This document shows, piece after piece, positions 40,464 through 48,380 of a stretch of 48,380 bases of DNA. Numbering within the stretch: position 1 is the stretch's first letter; each line of letters begins with the position of its first letter. The position numbers and the translations under genes are program-made. The stretch lies in assembly GCA_035713725.1 (NCBI GenBank), contig DASTMZ010000090.1, positions 1 to 48,380 of the forward strand. Reading direction: 5' to 3'. Origin of the DNA: DASQPR01 sp035713725. GTDB taxonomy: Bacteria; Actinomycetota; Actinomycetes; Mycobacteriales; Micromonosporaceae. Below the pieces are notes generated by a model. The model had not been told where the DNA came from and made no database searches. It saw only the letters and a list, made by a program, of their open reading frames with translations.

Positions 40464-41945
40464 CTAGACGCCGACCTCCGCTTCAACGCGATGTTCCTTG
40501 ACGGCGTCGTTGAAGGCTGCGTAGTCGCGGTCGTTTTGGTCGGCGTAACTCTCGGCGAAGTCAGCGATCGCGTGCGCGAAGGTCTTCTTCTTGCCGAGGT
40601 AGGAGGCAAGCGCCACGCGGTCACCGGATCGCGCGTGGGCACGGGCGAGCGTCCAGCCGCACATCTCGGCGTAGTCCGCTAATCCCTTCGGCCTCATTTG
40701 CTCGATCGGTACGGAGAACTTCCAGTCCCGCAACTGGCGCACGTAGTAGTCACGTGGTTGGCCGTCCGGTTGCTCGATCCGGGTCCAACCAAGGAAGATG
40801 TCGCTTTGCGCTTGTATGAGGTGCTGTCCGGCCACGACGCGTTCACCCTGGTTGCTATATCGGCTCGCGCCACAGAACCGTGCCAGGACTGACACGTCGG
40901 CCTCTTTGGCCTGCAAGAACAACGGCTCGTCGCCGTCGCCACCGTCGAGCAAGAGGATCCACGCCTGGGTGCCGACGCTGCCGACCCCAACAACCTTGCG
41001 GGCGACTTGTACCAACCTGAAGTGCTCGAGCAGCCGGCGACGATCGGATTGAAGGTTGCGGCGGTAACGAGCCAGCACTGTTTCGATCTCCTTATACAGC
41101 GCGTCGGCCTGTACGTCGGTGACGACGTCTTCCACGGGAACGATCGTCGGGGGCATATCAACGATTTGGTGCCGCCCATCGACGACGGTGGTGAGTTTCG
41201 ACAACTCCTGCAAGCTGTCGTGCGTATGTGCCTTGGAGACTGCCGCCTGCACCCATGCGATCCGCTTCGGCTTCATCTGCGCCCGGTATCGGCGCAGGGT
41301 CGGCTCTACCTCGAGATGGGCGTACCACACCTCGATACGCGTCTGTCCCGCGAACGCTCGCATCGCGGTGCGATAGCTCTCTGCCGCGGCAACGGTGACC
41401 ATGCGGCCGGCCTTCGGTGAGTATCCGTTCTCTCGTGCCGCCACCACGAGACTCGCAGCGAGACGTTTGACATCCCATTCGAATGGCCCCGGCAGGGTCT
41501 CGTCGAAGTCATTGATGTCGAAGACCAACCTCCGCGCCGGCGAAGCGAACGCGCCGAAATTCGACGCGTGTGCGTCCCCACATAGCTGCACCGTCAAGCC
41601 CGACGACGGCATCGCGGCGAGGTCCGCCGCCATCGGCAGCGCGGCGCCACGGTAGAACGCGAACGGAGACACCAGCATGCGTCCGTAGCGGATCGGCACG
41701 AGTTCCGGGACACGTGACCGGGACTGATCCAGCAGTAGGCCGACCGGATCACGCGCCGGCGAGGGCTCGAACGCGGCCTGCGCATCGAGGGGAACGGCCG
41801 TCCTGGCTGCCTTGCCCTTGGCCACCCGTTCGGTCCGACTCAGATGCTCAACGTGCGTTGACCGGCGCTGGCGACCGGTGGCCGGCGGTCCGGTGCGCCT
41901 CGCCCGGGTCCGCTTGTCGACGCGAGCCTTCGTCGTCACCATCAT
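40464..41945 (-). CDS. DUF2252-family protein
   Basis: 493 residues. DUF2252 features in order: MLVSPFAFYRGAALPMAADL, LTVQLCGDAHASNFGAFASP, RRLVFDINDFDETLPGPFEW and DVKRLAASLVVAA, then the ALARYRRNLQSDRR region, KVVGVGSVGTQAWILLLDGG (glycine-rich loop), LFLQAKEADVSVL and, at the end, LGWTRIEQPDGQPRDYYVRQ LRDWK. The GDxHxxNFG and DFDE blocks resemble the catalytic motifs of protein-kinase-like/APH folds, so the family is likely a kinase. Substrate unknown. The start ATG at 41945 follows AAGGGGTGG. It is divergent from the ClC gene. Confidence 0.9.
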   Translation of the reverse strand: MMVTTKARVDKRTRARRTGPPATGRQRRSTHVEHLSRTERVAKGKAARTAVPLDAQAAFEPSPARDPVGLLLDQSRSRVPELVPIRYGRMLVSPFAFYRGAALPMAADLAAMPSSGLTVQLCGDAHASNFGAFASPARRLVFDINDFDETLPGPFEWDVKRLAASLVVAARENGYSPKAGRMVTVAAAESYRTAMRAFAGQTRIEVWYAHLEVEPTLRRYRAQMKPKRIAWVQAAVSKAHTHDSLQELSKLTTVVDGRHQIVDMPPTIVPVEDVVTDVQADALYKEIETVLARYRRNLQSDRRRLLEHFRLVQVARKVVGVGSVGTQAWILLLDGGDGDEPLFLQAKEADVSVLARFCGASRYSNQGERVVAGQHLIQAQSDIFLGWTRIEQPDGQPRDYYVRQLRDWKFSVPIEQMRPKGLADYAEMCGWTLARAHARSGDRVALASYLGKKKTFAHAIADFAESYADQNDRDYAAFNDAVKEHRVEAEVGV

Positions 41946-42214
41946 GACCACCCCTTGGCCGCCCGACGCGATCGAAGGCATCGGTCGCCCTGATGCTGGC
42001 GCCACGCCTACCTTCCACCGAGTCAAGCACGTCCAAGTCCGCTGCGGCCGGGTTGGCGCCGAATCAGCCTAAATCGGCGATGTGGCCTCACTCGCGTTCC
42101 CTAACATGGGCCATGAGGCCAGCCGGCGCGATGGCCCGGATTGACGGCGCCGTCTTCGCAGACGGTGGTCGCTTGGCCCAACAAGGCAGTCGTGAGCGGA
42201 GTTGCGTGCGCGAG

Positions 42215-43615
42215 ATGAAGCGACGTGTGCCCTTCTCGAAGGCTGGCAAGCGGGCGAGCGCTGATCCTCATGTCGCCTCGCGGTCCACTGTCGACGCGGC
42301 GCCAGATTCTGGCCTTGGTTCGGTTGCGTTGGACCGATCCCGCGGATTCTGGACGGTCATCGGCTACGCGTTTGTGCTCGGGCTGGTGCTGGCGTTCGCG
42401 GGGCTGGCGTTCCTGGGGTTGGTTAAGGGCGGCACAAGGCTTTGGTTCACGTTGCCGAAGAACCCGGACTGGTTCTCTGGGAGCCTGTGGTGGGTGGCGG
42501 TGACGGCGGGCGCCGGGGTGCTTGTCGGCGTGCTTCGGCGCGCGCTTCGGCTCCCGGCCAAGCTGCCTGGCACGATGAAGGAGCTCCAGGACGAGCGAGT
42601 AGAGCCGAGCACGGTCCTGAAGGCGGTTGTCGTCTCGCTCGTGTCACTGATCGGTGGGGCAAGCCTTGGCCCCGAGGATGCCCTGGGCAAGATTGGTGGC
42701 GGACTGGGGACTTGGGTCTCGCAACGGCGACGGCTCGACGAGAGCACGAGTGCAACGAACGCGCTGAGCGGAATGTCCGGCGCGTACGCCGGGTTGCTGT
42801 CGTCTCCGATCTTGGCGACGAGCTTCGTGGTGGAGATTGGGCGTCCAAAGCGCGCAGGCTTTGCTCACGCGTTGGTCGCGGCCCTGCTCTGCTCGACGGT
42901 GGCGTTCGCCGTGTACTTCCCGATTGCCGGCACCACATTCCTTGGGCTCTACCGATTGCCGGCCTTCCAGTATGAGGACTGGCAGTTGGCTGCGGCCGTT
43001 CCGCTCGGCCTCGTCGCCGCGGCGCTGGCGCTGACGACGGTAGTGGCGATCGGACTGCTCGCTAAGATCACCGCTCCGCTCGCCAACCGGACGATCCTTC
43101 GCTCGACGCTCGGCGGCCTCGGATTCGGACTGGTCGGCGTCGCCCTGCCGCTCACGCTGTTCACTGGAACCTCTCAGCTGACGACTGTCATCCACAACGG
43201 AGCCACGCTCGGTGCCGGGCTGGTCATCGCGGTGTTGTTCGCGAAGATCCTCGTGTTCGCGCTATGCGAAGCCACCGGGTTCATCGGCGGACCCGTGCTC
43301 GTGATGCTGTTCATCGGCGGCACCGCCGGGATCGCCGCCCACTTGCTGATCCCAGGGCTCCCCGAAGGGCTCGCGTTCGCCACGATGTTTGCCGCCGTTC
43401 CCGGATCGCTCATAGCCGCGCCGGCCACGGTGATCCTCATGGTTGCCCTCACGACCCAGATCGGTACGCTCCAGCTCGCGCCGGTGGCCATCGCGGTCCT
43501 CACTGCATACCTCGCCGTGTCGGGCTCCGGCGCCGTCATGACGTTGGCGCGAAGGAGACGCAAGCCCCCGTCGGTCCCGCAGGCAGCACAAGGAAGAGCA
43601 GGCAGCGCCTCCTAA
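42215..43615 (+). CDS. ClC-family chloride channel or Cl-/H+ exchanger
   Basis: About 466 residues with ten or more helices in two halves. The selectivity helix text GGASLGPEDALGKIGGGL contains the glutamate (Glu154) that lines up with the gating Glu148 of E. coli ClC-ec1, although the usual GREGP is GPEDA here. Other ClC marks are GFIGGPVLVMLFIGGTAG in the second half and AKILVFALCEATGF before it. Family members move Cl- or other small anions, often with protons in bacteria. The ATG at 42215 is preferred to an upstream GTG at 42206; the hydrophilic 40-residue N-terminus contains no signal. First gene of the plus-strand ion-homeostasis run. Confidence 0.87.
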   Translation: MKRRVPFSKAGKRASADPHVASRSTVDAAPDSGLGSVALDRSRGFWTVIGYAFVLGLVLAFAGLAFLGLVKGGTRLWFTLPKNPDWFSGSLWWVAVTAGAGVLVGVLRRALRLPAKLPGTMKELQDERVEPSTVLKAVVVSLVSLIGGASLGPEDALGKIGGGLGTWVSQRRRLDESTSATNALSGMSGAYAGLLSSPILATSFVVEIGRPKRAGFAHALVAALLCSTVAFAVYFPIAGTTFLGLYRLPAFQYEDWQLAAAVPLGLVAAALALTTVVAIGLLAKITAPLANRTILRSTLGGLGFGLVGVALPLTLFTGTSQLTTVIHNGATLGAGLVIAVLFAKILVFALCEATGFIGGPVLVMLFIGGTAGIAAHLLIPGLPEGLAFATMFAAVPGSLIAAPATVILMVALTTQIGTLQLAPVAIAVLTAYLAVSGSGAVMTLARRRRKPPSVPQAAQGRAGSAS

Positions 43616-43898
43616 GGCTGTCGGCCCGCGAACCAAATGCGCGGGTACGTATTCGTTGGCCGAGCCGCGACCTACCCCGAAATCCAGGCGTATCCCGGAC
43701 AGGCGACGGATCACCTGATGGACTGTGCGAAGCACGACATCGCGTAGGAACTGACGGAGCCGGACCAATACAGGAGTGGCCGATGCGGGTCACCGTCGGG
43801 CGGCCGTACCACCGATCAACCGAGCGTCTCGATCCGAGCCATGTCCGCCTGCCGAAGCCCCGTTGGGCGCTGTGGCGCTGGCAACGATCCGGATCATC

Positions 43899-44831
43899 AT
43901 GACGGCGGAGGCGGCGAGCCTCACTGGCGCCGAATTCGACGCGCTGTTCCACGAGGTGTCGAACTGGGACCGCTGGGGTCCGGATCGCTCCTCCCTGGGG
44001 ACGCTGAACTACCTCACGCCGGATCACGTCGCCGCGGCGGCCGACCTGGTTCGGTCGGGCGAGTCGGTGAGCTTGTCGCTAGACATCGGCACTGATGCGC
44101 GCCCGGACAATCCCGTGCCAGCGCAGCACCGCATGACTCAGCTGCCCGACGACGAGTCGGGGCCGGAACAATTCATCAAGGATTTCGTCGGCACGAACTA
44201 CCACAACGACGGCCACACCCATTTGGACGCTCTCTGCCATGTGAGTTATCACGGCAGGCTCTTCGGCGGTGTTCCGGACTCATCAGCAACCGAGAACGGC
44301 GCGATGCTCGGGGACATATCCAGCGTTAGCAACGGCATTGTCGGCCGCGGCGTCCTACTCGACATTCCCAGGCTCCACTCGGTGCCCTGGCAACAACCCG
44401 GCGATCAGGTTTCGGTTGACGAGTTGTTGGCGGCGGAAGAGTCGCAAGGAGTCAAGGTTGGGCCGGGCGACCTACTTTTCGTACGGCTCGGCCACAACCA
44501 GCGGCTCGCGACTATGGGTTCGTGGGATACCACCATCGCCAAGGCCGGACTACACCCGTCGACGGCTCGGCTGTTCAGCGAACGACGCATCGCCGTCCTC
44601 GGTAGCGACACGAACAGTGACGCAGCGCCGAGCACGACCGAAGGCGTACCCTTCCCGATCCACGTGCTGGCGATCAACGCGATGGGTCTGTACTTGCTCG
44701 ACTACCTCCAGCTTGACGATCTCGCCGGAATGTGTGAGCGCGATGGGCGATGGGAGTTTTTCTGCGTTGTGGCGCCGTTGCGGATGCCGCACGCCACCGG
44801 CTCGCCCGTCAACCCGATCGCAGTCTTCTAG
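43899..44831 (+). CDS. Cyclase-family metal hydrolase (kynurenine-formamidase-like)
   Basis: 310 residues of the cyclase family PF04199. The metal site is plain: His102, His106, His108, Asp110 and His114 in YHNDGHTHLDALCHVSYHG. Other segments are GRGVLLDIPRLH, KVGPGDLLFVRLGHN, IAVLGSDTNSD and HVLAINAMGLYLLDYL. Members hydrolyse amides or cyclic compounds (kynurenine formamidase, hydantoin-like or isatin hydrolases), often with Mn or Zn. The ATG at 43899 has no clear ribosome site; a longer in-frame form back to 43776 does not look protein-like. It is 9 bases upstream of the DUF389 gene and probably co-transcribed. Confidence 0.88.
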   Translation: MTAEAASLTGAEFDALFHEVSNWDRWGPDRSSLGTLNYLTPDHVAAAADLVRSGESVSLSLDIGTDARPDNPVPAQHRMTQLPDDESGPEQFIKDFVGTNYHNDGHTHLDALCHVSYHGRLFGGVPDSSATENGAMLGDISSVSNGIVGRGVLLDIPRLHSVPWQQPGDQVSVDELLAAEESQGVKVGPGDLLFVRLGHNQRLATMGSWDTTIAKAGLHPSTARLFSERRIAVLGSDTNSDAAPSTTEGVPFPIHVLAINAMGLYLLDYLQLDDLAGMCERDGRWEFFCVVAPLRMPHATGSPVNPIAVF

Positions 44832-44840
44832 GCGTCGCCG

Positions 44841-45749
44841 ATGTTCCAGCTGAGGGTCTCTGGCCAGACCGATGCCCTGCACCAGCTTCGGGCCTGGCTA
44901 GTGGAGTCCGGTCATGGCCGGCACGTGATCGTCATCCCCCAAGCGCAGGCCGTCGACGGTGGACTTCTGATGGCCGATGTGGCACGCGCGTCGGCCGACG
45001 ACGTCATCGGTCATCTGCCTGACGTCGGCATCGGTCCGGACGAGATCTCTTTCGCGAACGTCGAGACCATCGGTCCGTCGCCAACCGGCACCCGTGCCAC
45101 GTCTCTGATCTGGGCCGACATGATGGGCCTGGCGCAAAGCAACGCCAAGCCGGCAGCGCGGTATCTGGTGTTGATGATCGTCGCAGGAGTCATTGCCGGG
45201 TACGGCGTCCTGACGATTAACGACACACTGATAGTCGGCGCGATGGCGGTCAGCCCCGATACGTACCCGATCGTAGCCGCCTGCGTCGGCATCGTGGGCG
45301 GGCGTTGGCGGTTGGCATACCGGTCAGTCCTCACCCTGCTCGTCGGCTTGGCGGCCACTGCCCTAGCGGCTGGTGCCGCGGGCGGCGTCGTTAGGGGTAC
45401 GAGTCGATTGGGCTCGTTCTCCGCAACCTCGCCGGGTCTCGCCGGGCTGGTGACCATCGGCGTGGGTACGGTCGGCGTCGCGCTGGCCGCGGGCATTGCG
45501 GCCACATTGTCCTTTGAGACCAGAGCGAGTGCAGCGGTCGGCGTCGCGATTTCGGTGACCACGATCCCGGCGGCGGCGTACGTCGGCGTCGCGATCGCGG
45601 TGGGCCAGCCGGGCAAGGCGGGCGGCGCGTTGAGCGTGCTCGGGGTGAACGTCGCGATGTTGCTCGTCGGAGGATCCGCGATGCTCGCGGTGCAGCGCTG
45701 GCTGAATCGTCGCGCGGAGAACGCCGCAGCAGAACGGAAGCGCGCATGA
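44841..45749 (+). CDS. DUF389-family integral membrane protein
   Basis: 302 residues. The soluble N-terminal 90 residues (VIVIPQAQAVDGGLLMADVA, DEISFANVETIGPSPTGTRA) and the membrane half (ARYLVLMIVAGVIAGYGVLT, NDTLIVGAMAVSPDTYPIVA, then four more helices) match the DUF389/TIGR00341 family; the segment around NDTLIVGAMAVSP is its hallmark. No transport activity is established. It starts 9 bases after the cyclase stop and precedes the antiporter by 52 bases, so the three likely share a transcript. Confidence 0.9.
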   Translation: MFQLRVSGQTDALHQLRAWLVESGHGRHVIVIPQAQAVDGGLLMADVARASADDVIGHLPDVGIGPDEISFANVETIGPSPTGTRATSLIWADMMGLAQSNAKPAARYLVLMIVAGVIAGYGVLTINDTLIVGAMAVSPDTYPIVAACVGIVGGRWRLAYRSVLTLLVGLAATALAAGAAGGVVRGTSRLGSFSATSPGLAGLVTIGVGTVGVALAAGIAATLSFETRASAAVGVAISVTTIPAAAYVGVAIAVGQPGKAGGALSVLGVNVAMLLVGGSAMLAVQRWLNRRAENAAAERKRA

Positions 45750-45801
45750 GCGACGTCTACATCGCCTGCCACGGCCGTGGTTGCATGACAGGCCGCGGGA
45801 A

Positions 45802-47556
45802 ATGACCACCAACCAGGTCCTGCTCGGCGTCGGCCTGATCTTGGTGCTGGCGGTTGGGTCACAGGTGGCTGCGAGCCGGCTGCATATCCCGGCGCTCATC
45901 ATCTTGCTCCCGGCAGGTTTCACGGCCGGAGCGCTCACGAGTGATGTCGATCCGCAGAAAATGCTCGGCTCGGCGTTCCAGCCGCTTGTCTCGCTGTCCG
46001 TAGCGGTGATCCTCTACGACTCAGGTCTGGGATTGGTGTTTGGCAGCGTTCGTGGCAGGGCACGACGGGTCGCGCCACGTTTGGCAACCACCGGAGTGGT
46101 GATCACGGCCGCGTTCGGCGCGACGTTCGCCGGTCTCTTGCTAGGCATGTCGACCGGTGCAGCGCTCATGACGGGCGCGATCCTAGTCGTGTCCGGACCG
46201 ACGGTTGTCGGTCCGTTGTTGGCCGTCGTTCGACCGACCGAGCACCTCCAACGGATCCTGTCGTGGGAGGGATCGTTGATCGATCCGATCGGCGGAATCC
46301 TTGGTGCTGTGGTATTCCACGCCGTGTTGGCGCAAACGAACCAGGGTGCCGTTCACGCGGTGGGGCGGTTCTTCCTCTCGCCGGGCGTGGGCATCGTGGG
46401 CGCCGCGGTCGGTGTGGCGATTCTTTGGTTGTGCCTCCGCGTGCTGGATCTGGACGACGTGCTCAGCACCACGACCCAGCTCGCGTGTGTGGTGGGTGTC
46501 GCAGCAGTCTGCGATGTCATCCGGGATGACACTGGGCTAGTTGCCGCCATCTTGATGGGGCTCGCGGTCGCGAACCTGCGGGGTTTCGATATGCCTGCAC
46601 GTCGGCCGTTCTTCGAGACACTTGTGCAGCTGATCATCGGGGTCCTCTTCGTGTCCATCTCGGCCACGGTCACACCTGAGTCGTTGCGACACCTCGGGCT
46701 ACCCACCCTCGGCCTCGTCGCCGTCCTGGTGCTGGTCGCCCGTCCACTGGTCGCGTTCGTTGCCACGGTCCGGTCGGACCTGGCTTGGCGGGAGCGAGCG
46801 TTCATTGGCTGGATGGCGCCGCGAGGAATCGTCGCCGCCGCCACCGCCTCCACCTTTGGCGCCGAACTAGCGAACAACCATGTCACGGGAGCGTCGAAAA
46901 TCCTGCCCGTCACGTTTCTCGTGATTGTCGCGACCGTGGCGCTCTACGGGCTGACGGCCGGCACGGTGGCCCGGCGACTCGGCGTCACTCGCCCGGCGCG
47001 CACTCGCCCGCTGCTCATCGGCGGCGACCCGTGGGTCATCGATCTAGCACGGGCCTTTCGCACCGCGGGCCTGGATGTCCTCATGTGGGCCGCCTCCGAC
47101 GCCGAACGCGAGCAAATCAAGCGCGCGTCCTTCCAACTGGCGCCCGGCGAGCTACTCGCAGCCGCCACCGGCCAGCGTGCGACGATCGAAGGTGTCACCG
47201 CGATCCTGCTGCTCACCGACGAGGACGACTTCAACGCCCTAGCCGCCACAACGCTGTCCGACGATCCCGACACGCTGGTCTACCGGCTCGCCCCGCGTCA
47301 TTCTCACCACGGCGTGGTAGCCCCGTATACCGCCGGCGAAACGCTATTTGCGCCGAGTCTCACCCGTCCGGCGCTCACGGCCCGAAAAGCCGCCGGCGCC
47401 AGTGTCACCGTCACTCGGTCAAACGGAACCCCACCGCAAGGCGCCGACCTTTTGTTCTTGATAGACCAAGACGGCAAGCTGACCCCAGTGACGAACTCGC
47501 TGACTCCCATCGCGCAGCCAGGCGACACGCTCGTCCTACTGAGCGGCGGCAACTAG
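45802..47556 (+). CDS. CPA1-type cation/proton antiporter with C-terminal TrkA-like domains
   Basis: 584 residues. About 12 helices fill residues 5-400 and contain the CPA core: GAILVVSGPTVVGPLLAVVR, the ion-binding SWEGSLIDPIGGILGAVVFH, VIRDDTGLVAAILMGLAVAN and WMAPRGIVAAATASTFGAEL. They are followed by RPLLIGGDPWVIDLARAFRT and DVLMWAASDAEREQIKRASF, a TrkA-N-like Rossmann domain, and a TrkA-C-like end (ARKAAGASVTVTRSNGTPPQ and PIAQPGDTLVLLSGGN). It exchanges Na+ or K+ for H+ and the cytoplasmic domains probably sense nucleotides or ions. ATG at 45802; weak ribosome site GCGGGAA. Last gene before the tRNA fragment. Confidence 0.93.
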   Translation: MTTNQVLLGVGLILVLAVGSQVAASRLHIPALIILLPAGFTAGALTSDVDPQKMLGSAFQPLVSLSVAVILYDSGLGLVFGSVRGRARRVAPRLATTGVVITAAFGATFAGLLLGMSTGAALMTGAILVVSGPTVVGPLLAVVRPTEHLQRILSWEGSLIDPIGGILGAVVFHAVLAQTNQGAVHAVGRFFLSPGVGIVGAAVGVAILWLCLRVLDLDDVLSTTTQLACVVGVAAVCDVIRDDTGLVAAILMGLAVANLRGFDMPARRPFFETLVQLIIGVLFVSISATVTPESLRHLGLPTLGLVAVLVLVARPLVAFVATVRSDLAWRERAFIGWMAPRGIVAAATASTFGAELANNHVTGASKILPVTFLVIVATVALYGLTAGTVARRLGVTRPARTRPLLIGGDPWVIDLARAFRTAGLDVLMWAASDAEREQIKRASFQLAPGELLAAATGQRATIEGVTAILLLTDEDDFNALAATTLSDDPDTLVYRLAPRHSHHGVVAPYTAGETLFAPSLTRPALTARKAAGASVTVTRSNGTPPQGADLLFLIDQDGKLTPVTNSLTPIAQPGDTLVLLSGGN

Positions 47557-47601
47557 CAGCGGTCCGCGATCTTGCGCCGAGGTTCCGGGTCTATTCAGGA
47601 A

Positions 47602-47649
47602 TGGTGGGCACGGCTGGTTTCGAACCAGCGACCCCCCGCTTGTAAGGCG
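47602..47649 (-). pseudogene. 3' half of tRNA-Val(UAC); likely attachment site (att)
   Basis: On the minus strand: anticodon loop CTTACAA (47640-47646, anticodon UAC), GCGGG, the T arm GCTGGTTCGAAACCAGC (47613-47629, perfect), acceptor strand CGTGCCC and encoded ACCA ending at 47602. The other half is missing: no GGGCACG partner strand and no D arm are found upstream, and only the last three pairs of the anticodon stem remain. This is what site-specific integration into a tRNA 3' half leaves at the far end of an element, with the complete gene re-made at the other end, here to the right, beyond the window. Confidence 0.8.
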
Positions 47650-47677
47650 TCGACACTTTACCGACTCCCTTCGACGA

Positions 47678-47708
47678 GAAATCCCAGGCCGTTGTGGCCT
47701 GGGATTTC
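47678..47708. terminator. Bidirectional intrinsic terminator hairpin
   Basis: GAAATCCCAGGCC (47678-47690) pairs perfectly with GGCCTGGGATTTC (47696-47708) around GTTGT: 13 bp with A/T-rich ends so that both strands end with U-containing arms. It ends the minus-strand gene whose stop is at 47758 and isolates it from the tRNA fragment. Confidence 0.75.
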
Positions 47709-47757
47709 ACCGTCCAGCCGGAAAGCGGGGGGACCAGCCCGGCAGGCCTGAACCGGC

Positions 47758-48380
47758 TCAGCGGCCCGCAGGCGGCCGATCGGTGTTCAGTACACGCCGC
47801 AGGTCGTGCGCCCGGCCGATCGGAACCACATTCGGTGTCGACACCGCCTTGCGGATGTCGGTGGCCGACTGCTTCGCCACCTCCGCCACCTTCCCCAACG
47901 CGCCGTCCAACGCGGACATGTAGCCGTCCTGCCGCTGATCGATCCCGAAGTCGGCGATCATGTTGGGGACGTCGGCGAGAACGTTCGACATGCGTTCCTG
48001 CGCGGCCATCACCGCGGCGGACATGTTCTCCATCCGGGCGAGTTGGCCCTCGGCGGACACGAGCCGGGCGTAGTGCCGGTTGTGGATTTCGGCGAGGTCC
48101 GCGAGCCGGCGATGCGTGTTGACCGCCACCTGCTCCAGGTCCCGGATGTGGTATTCGATCTGGTCGCCGCCCGGCCGGGTCTGCGGCAGCATCTGTATCG
48201 TCCACACGCCGAGGATGGCGACCAGGACGACGGCGGCGCCGATGCCGGTGACGGCGGCGCCGAACCGGATGATGCACGGCACCGCGACCCCGGCGCCGAC
48301 GATGACGGCGACGGTGCTGCGGATGATCGCGGCCCGCCGAGAGACGGGGGTAAACGGGTGCGGCTGCAGCCGGCTGATAC
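47758..48380 (-). CDS. Unrecognised membrane/coiled-coil protein, 5' end beyond window
   Basis: The frame is open through the right edge; a GTG at 48282 could start it but the codons before it (AIIRSTVAVIVGAGVAV) read as a first membrane helix, so the true start is probably outside. Two helices (AIIRSTVAVIVGAGVAVPCI and FGAAVTGIGAAVVLVAILGV) precede about 150 helical, charged residues (YHIRDLEQVAVNTHRRLADL, GQLARMENMSAAVMAAQERM) typical of a coiled-coil stalk, and the tail TPNVVPIGRAHDLRRVLNTD. No family recognised. Two-helix membrane proteins of this kind are common in actinobacterial integrative elements and phages, which fits its place inside the tRNA border. Confidence 0.6.
   Translation of the reverse strand, partial: ISRLQPHPFTPVSRRAAIIRSTVAVIVGAGVAVPCIIRFGAAVTGIGAAVVLVAILGVWTIQMLPQTRPGGDQIEYHIRDLEQVAVNTHRRLADLAEIHNRHYARLVSAEGQLARMENMSAAVMAAQERMSNVLADVPNMIADFGIDQRQDGYMSALDGALGKVAEVAKQSATDIRKAVSTPNVVPIGRAHDLRRVLNTDRPPAGR

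Larger units (their letters stand above)
47602..48380. mobile_element. Left border of a putative integrative element (body beyond window)
   Basis: Inferred from the tRNA-Val fragment, which marks the chromosome/element junction, the hairpin at 47678, and an orphan gene without recognised family directly inside. The tRNA fragment points its 3' end to lower coordinates, so the chromosomal side is left and the element side right. No integrase, excisionase or replication gene is visible in this window, so the type (prophage, AICE, genomic island) is open. Confidence 0.5.

Noticed and set aside
41993..42214. 74-codon upstream extension of the ClC gene
   Set aside because: Not similar to any part of the family and overlaps the promoter region of the divergent DUF2252 gene.
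43638..43748. 36-codon frame starting MRGYVFVGRAATYPEIQAYP
   Set aside because: Protein-like in part but without ribosome site or promoter and with no recognised family; could be a gene remnant between the ClC and cyclase genes.
47601..47645. Short peptide MVGTAGFEPATPRL at the end of a shadow frame
   Set aside because: Well-known translation artefact of the 3' part of tRNA genes.
47602..47680. Complete tRNA gene
   Set aside because: No partner for the acceptor strand CGTGCCC and no D arm in the 80 bases expected; only the 3' half is present.

Overview
The window is chromosomal DNA of a high-GC Gram-positive bacterium of the class Actinomycetes. Supporting signs are the G+C-rich sequence with many GTG starts, 4-base start/stop overlaps, a bacterial class A RNase P RNA, a fused RNase HI/acid phosphatase of the Rv2228c type, a Ddn-like F420-family split-barrel protein, a SigE-type ECF sigma factor and many genes that look leaderless. 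I cannot resolve the genus from sequence alone.

Layout. 1-7.9 kb: a truncated MerR regulator divergent from an NTF2-like protein, rnpB on the minus strand, an ArsB/SLC13-type permease, a DHA2-type MFS exporter, a DUF385 protein, a DUF1269 protein, a YhgE/ABC-2-like membrane protein with a histidine-rich head, and an aldo/keto reductase. 8-14 kb: a succinate-semialdehyde-type dehydrogenase, DUF3140, DinB-fold and EamA proteins, and an acyltransferase-3/SGNH cell-surface acyltransferase. 14-21 kb, minus strand: two adjacent DUF4190-type membrane proteins (one with a long Pro/Ser repeat region), the RNase H/phosphatase coupled to a coiled-coil zinc-ribbon protein, and a coupled XRE-regulator/HFCD-flavoprotein pair. 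21-28 kb: a P-loop kinase, a nucleotidyltransferase, a LapA-like protein, an array of four GC-rich hairpins, and a 1148-residue secreted subtilase-fold protease with an unusual active site. 28-35 kb: a lipoprotein, a frameshifted nucleotidyltransferase, a large polytopic membrane protein, another lipoprotein, a secreted SMP-30-like propeller, and an ECF sigma factor coupled to a membrane-anchored HAF-repeat protein. 35-42 kb: small enzymes and orphans (DUF664, two phosphotransferases, YCII, a pentapeptide-DinB fusion, DUF2252). 42-47.5 kb: a same-strand run of ClC channel/exchanger, cyclase-family hydrolase, DUF389 and CPA-type cation/proton antiporter that looks like an ion/pH homeostasis group.

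At 47.6 kb lies the 3' half of a tRNA-Val(UAC) gene without its 5' half. This is the classical footprint of an integrative element whose body would lie to the right, beyond the window. A bidirectional hairpin and an unrecognised two-helix membrane/coiled-coil gene that runs off the right edge follow it.

Most of the window is ordinary accessory or housekeeping actinobacterial DNA. The points I would look at first are: the protease whose HGTH motif is replaced by an E-x3-D segment together with a sedolisin-like Asp at the oxyanion position; the sigma factor/HAF-propeller pair; the coupled XRE/flavoprotein pair; the paired DUF4190 proteins with a shared Cys-bounded outer domain; and the tRNA-fragment island border. 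All functions are read from sequence patterns and recalled family knowledge; no database search was run.
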